Assembly (NCBI GenBank): GCA_002439605.1
Contig: DJOI01000067.1
Coordinates: forward strand, 1-30,953
DNA: 30,953 bases
Direction: 5' to 3'
Source of the DNA: Candidatus Segatella mututuai
Lineage (GTDB): Bacteria; Bacteroidota; Bacteroidia; Bacteroidales; Bacteroidaceae
Made by a program: the position numbers and the translations under genes
In this document: in pieces, positions 30,888-30,953 of the stretch
Layout of the letters: every line of letters begins with the position of its first letter
Numbering within the stretch: position 1 is the first letter of the stretch
Notes under the pieces: generated by a model
The model's input: only the letters and a program-made list of their open reading frames with translations
Told to the model about the DNA's origin: nothing
The model's database searches: none

Positions 30888-30953
30888 GTGTGTTGTCTAA
30901 TGGGTGCAAGTCCCTAACGAGCCATAGTAGTGGTAACCATCTATTTCTCCATA
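30888..30953 (+). mobile_element. Probable 5' end of a group II intron, cut by the window edge
   Basis: GTGTG at 30888-30892 fits the GUGYG 5' end of group II introns. Twelve bases later, GGGTGCAAGTCCCT (30902-30915) matches the conserved early domain I hairpin of bacterial group II introns, where a GGG/CCC stem closes a TGCAAGT loop. Only 66 bases are visible, so domains II-VI and any reverse transcriptase gene cannot be checked. The upstream DNA has a terminator-like hairpin, a setting known for some group II intron insertions. Confidence 0.5.

Overview
The window looks like chromosomal DNA of a gut-type Bacteroidales species, most likely a Prevotellaceae member of the Prevotella/Segatella kind. 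The evidence is: promoters of the Bacteroidetes form TTTG-N19..21-TAnnTTTG (for example 25729-25759 and 28809-28839); AT-rich leaders without purine-rich Shine-Dalgarno blocks; a Nudix-type AraR regulator; a six-domain ribosomal protein S1 with a Bacteroidetes-type tail; and a GluP-type hexose permease beside galK. The species is an inference from protein resemblance; there is no rRNA gene here.

Layout. 1-609 is an AT-rich non-coding stretch with two arrays of short phased repeats. 701-4258 (minus) holds rpsA and a secreted endonuclease I, each with its own promoter. 4461-16492 (minus) is one long arabinose operon, read in the order lipoprotein mutarotase, SSS sugar/Na+ symporter, AraR, araD, araA, araB, GH51 arabinofuranosidase, transketolase, rpiB. 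Terminator hairpins close both sides (16620-16661 and 4398-4433). 16699-20560 (minus) is a hexose/galactose cluster: cytosolic mutarotase, gluP, galK. 20680-25608 (minus) carries folC, dnaJ, grpE and an ABC-F ATPase. 25786-26887 (plus) carries an RluA-family pseudouridine synthase and a 49-residue membrane peptide. 26991-28670 (minus) is an EamA-type exporter plus truA. 28864-30757 (plus) is dapA and an AraC-family regulator. The right edge (about 30888-30953) looks like the 5' end of a group II intron cut by the window boundary.

How the genes work together. The GH51 enzyme frees L-arabinose in the periplasm, the lipoprotein mutarotase equilibrates anomers, and the SSS symporter imports the sugar. 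AraA, AraB and AraD convert it to D-xylulose 5-phosphate, and transketolase with RpiB feeds this into the pentose phosphate pathway. AraR, encoded inside the operon, is the expected sensor. The neighbouring cluster does the equivalent for galactose/glucose, but galT and galE are not in the window.

I found no clear case of an undescribed multi-gene system. The best leads are structural: a probable truncated group II intron, an ABC-F protein with one intact and one decayed ATP site, a tandem-repeat-built double terminator at 26890-26978, several perfect inverted repeats between genes, and phased repeat arrays at the left end.
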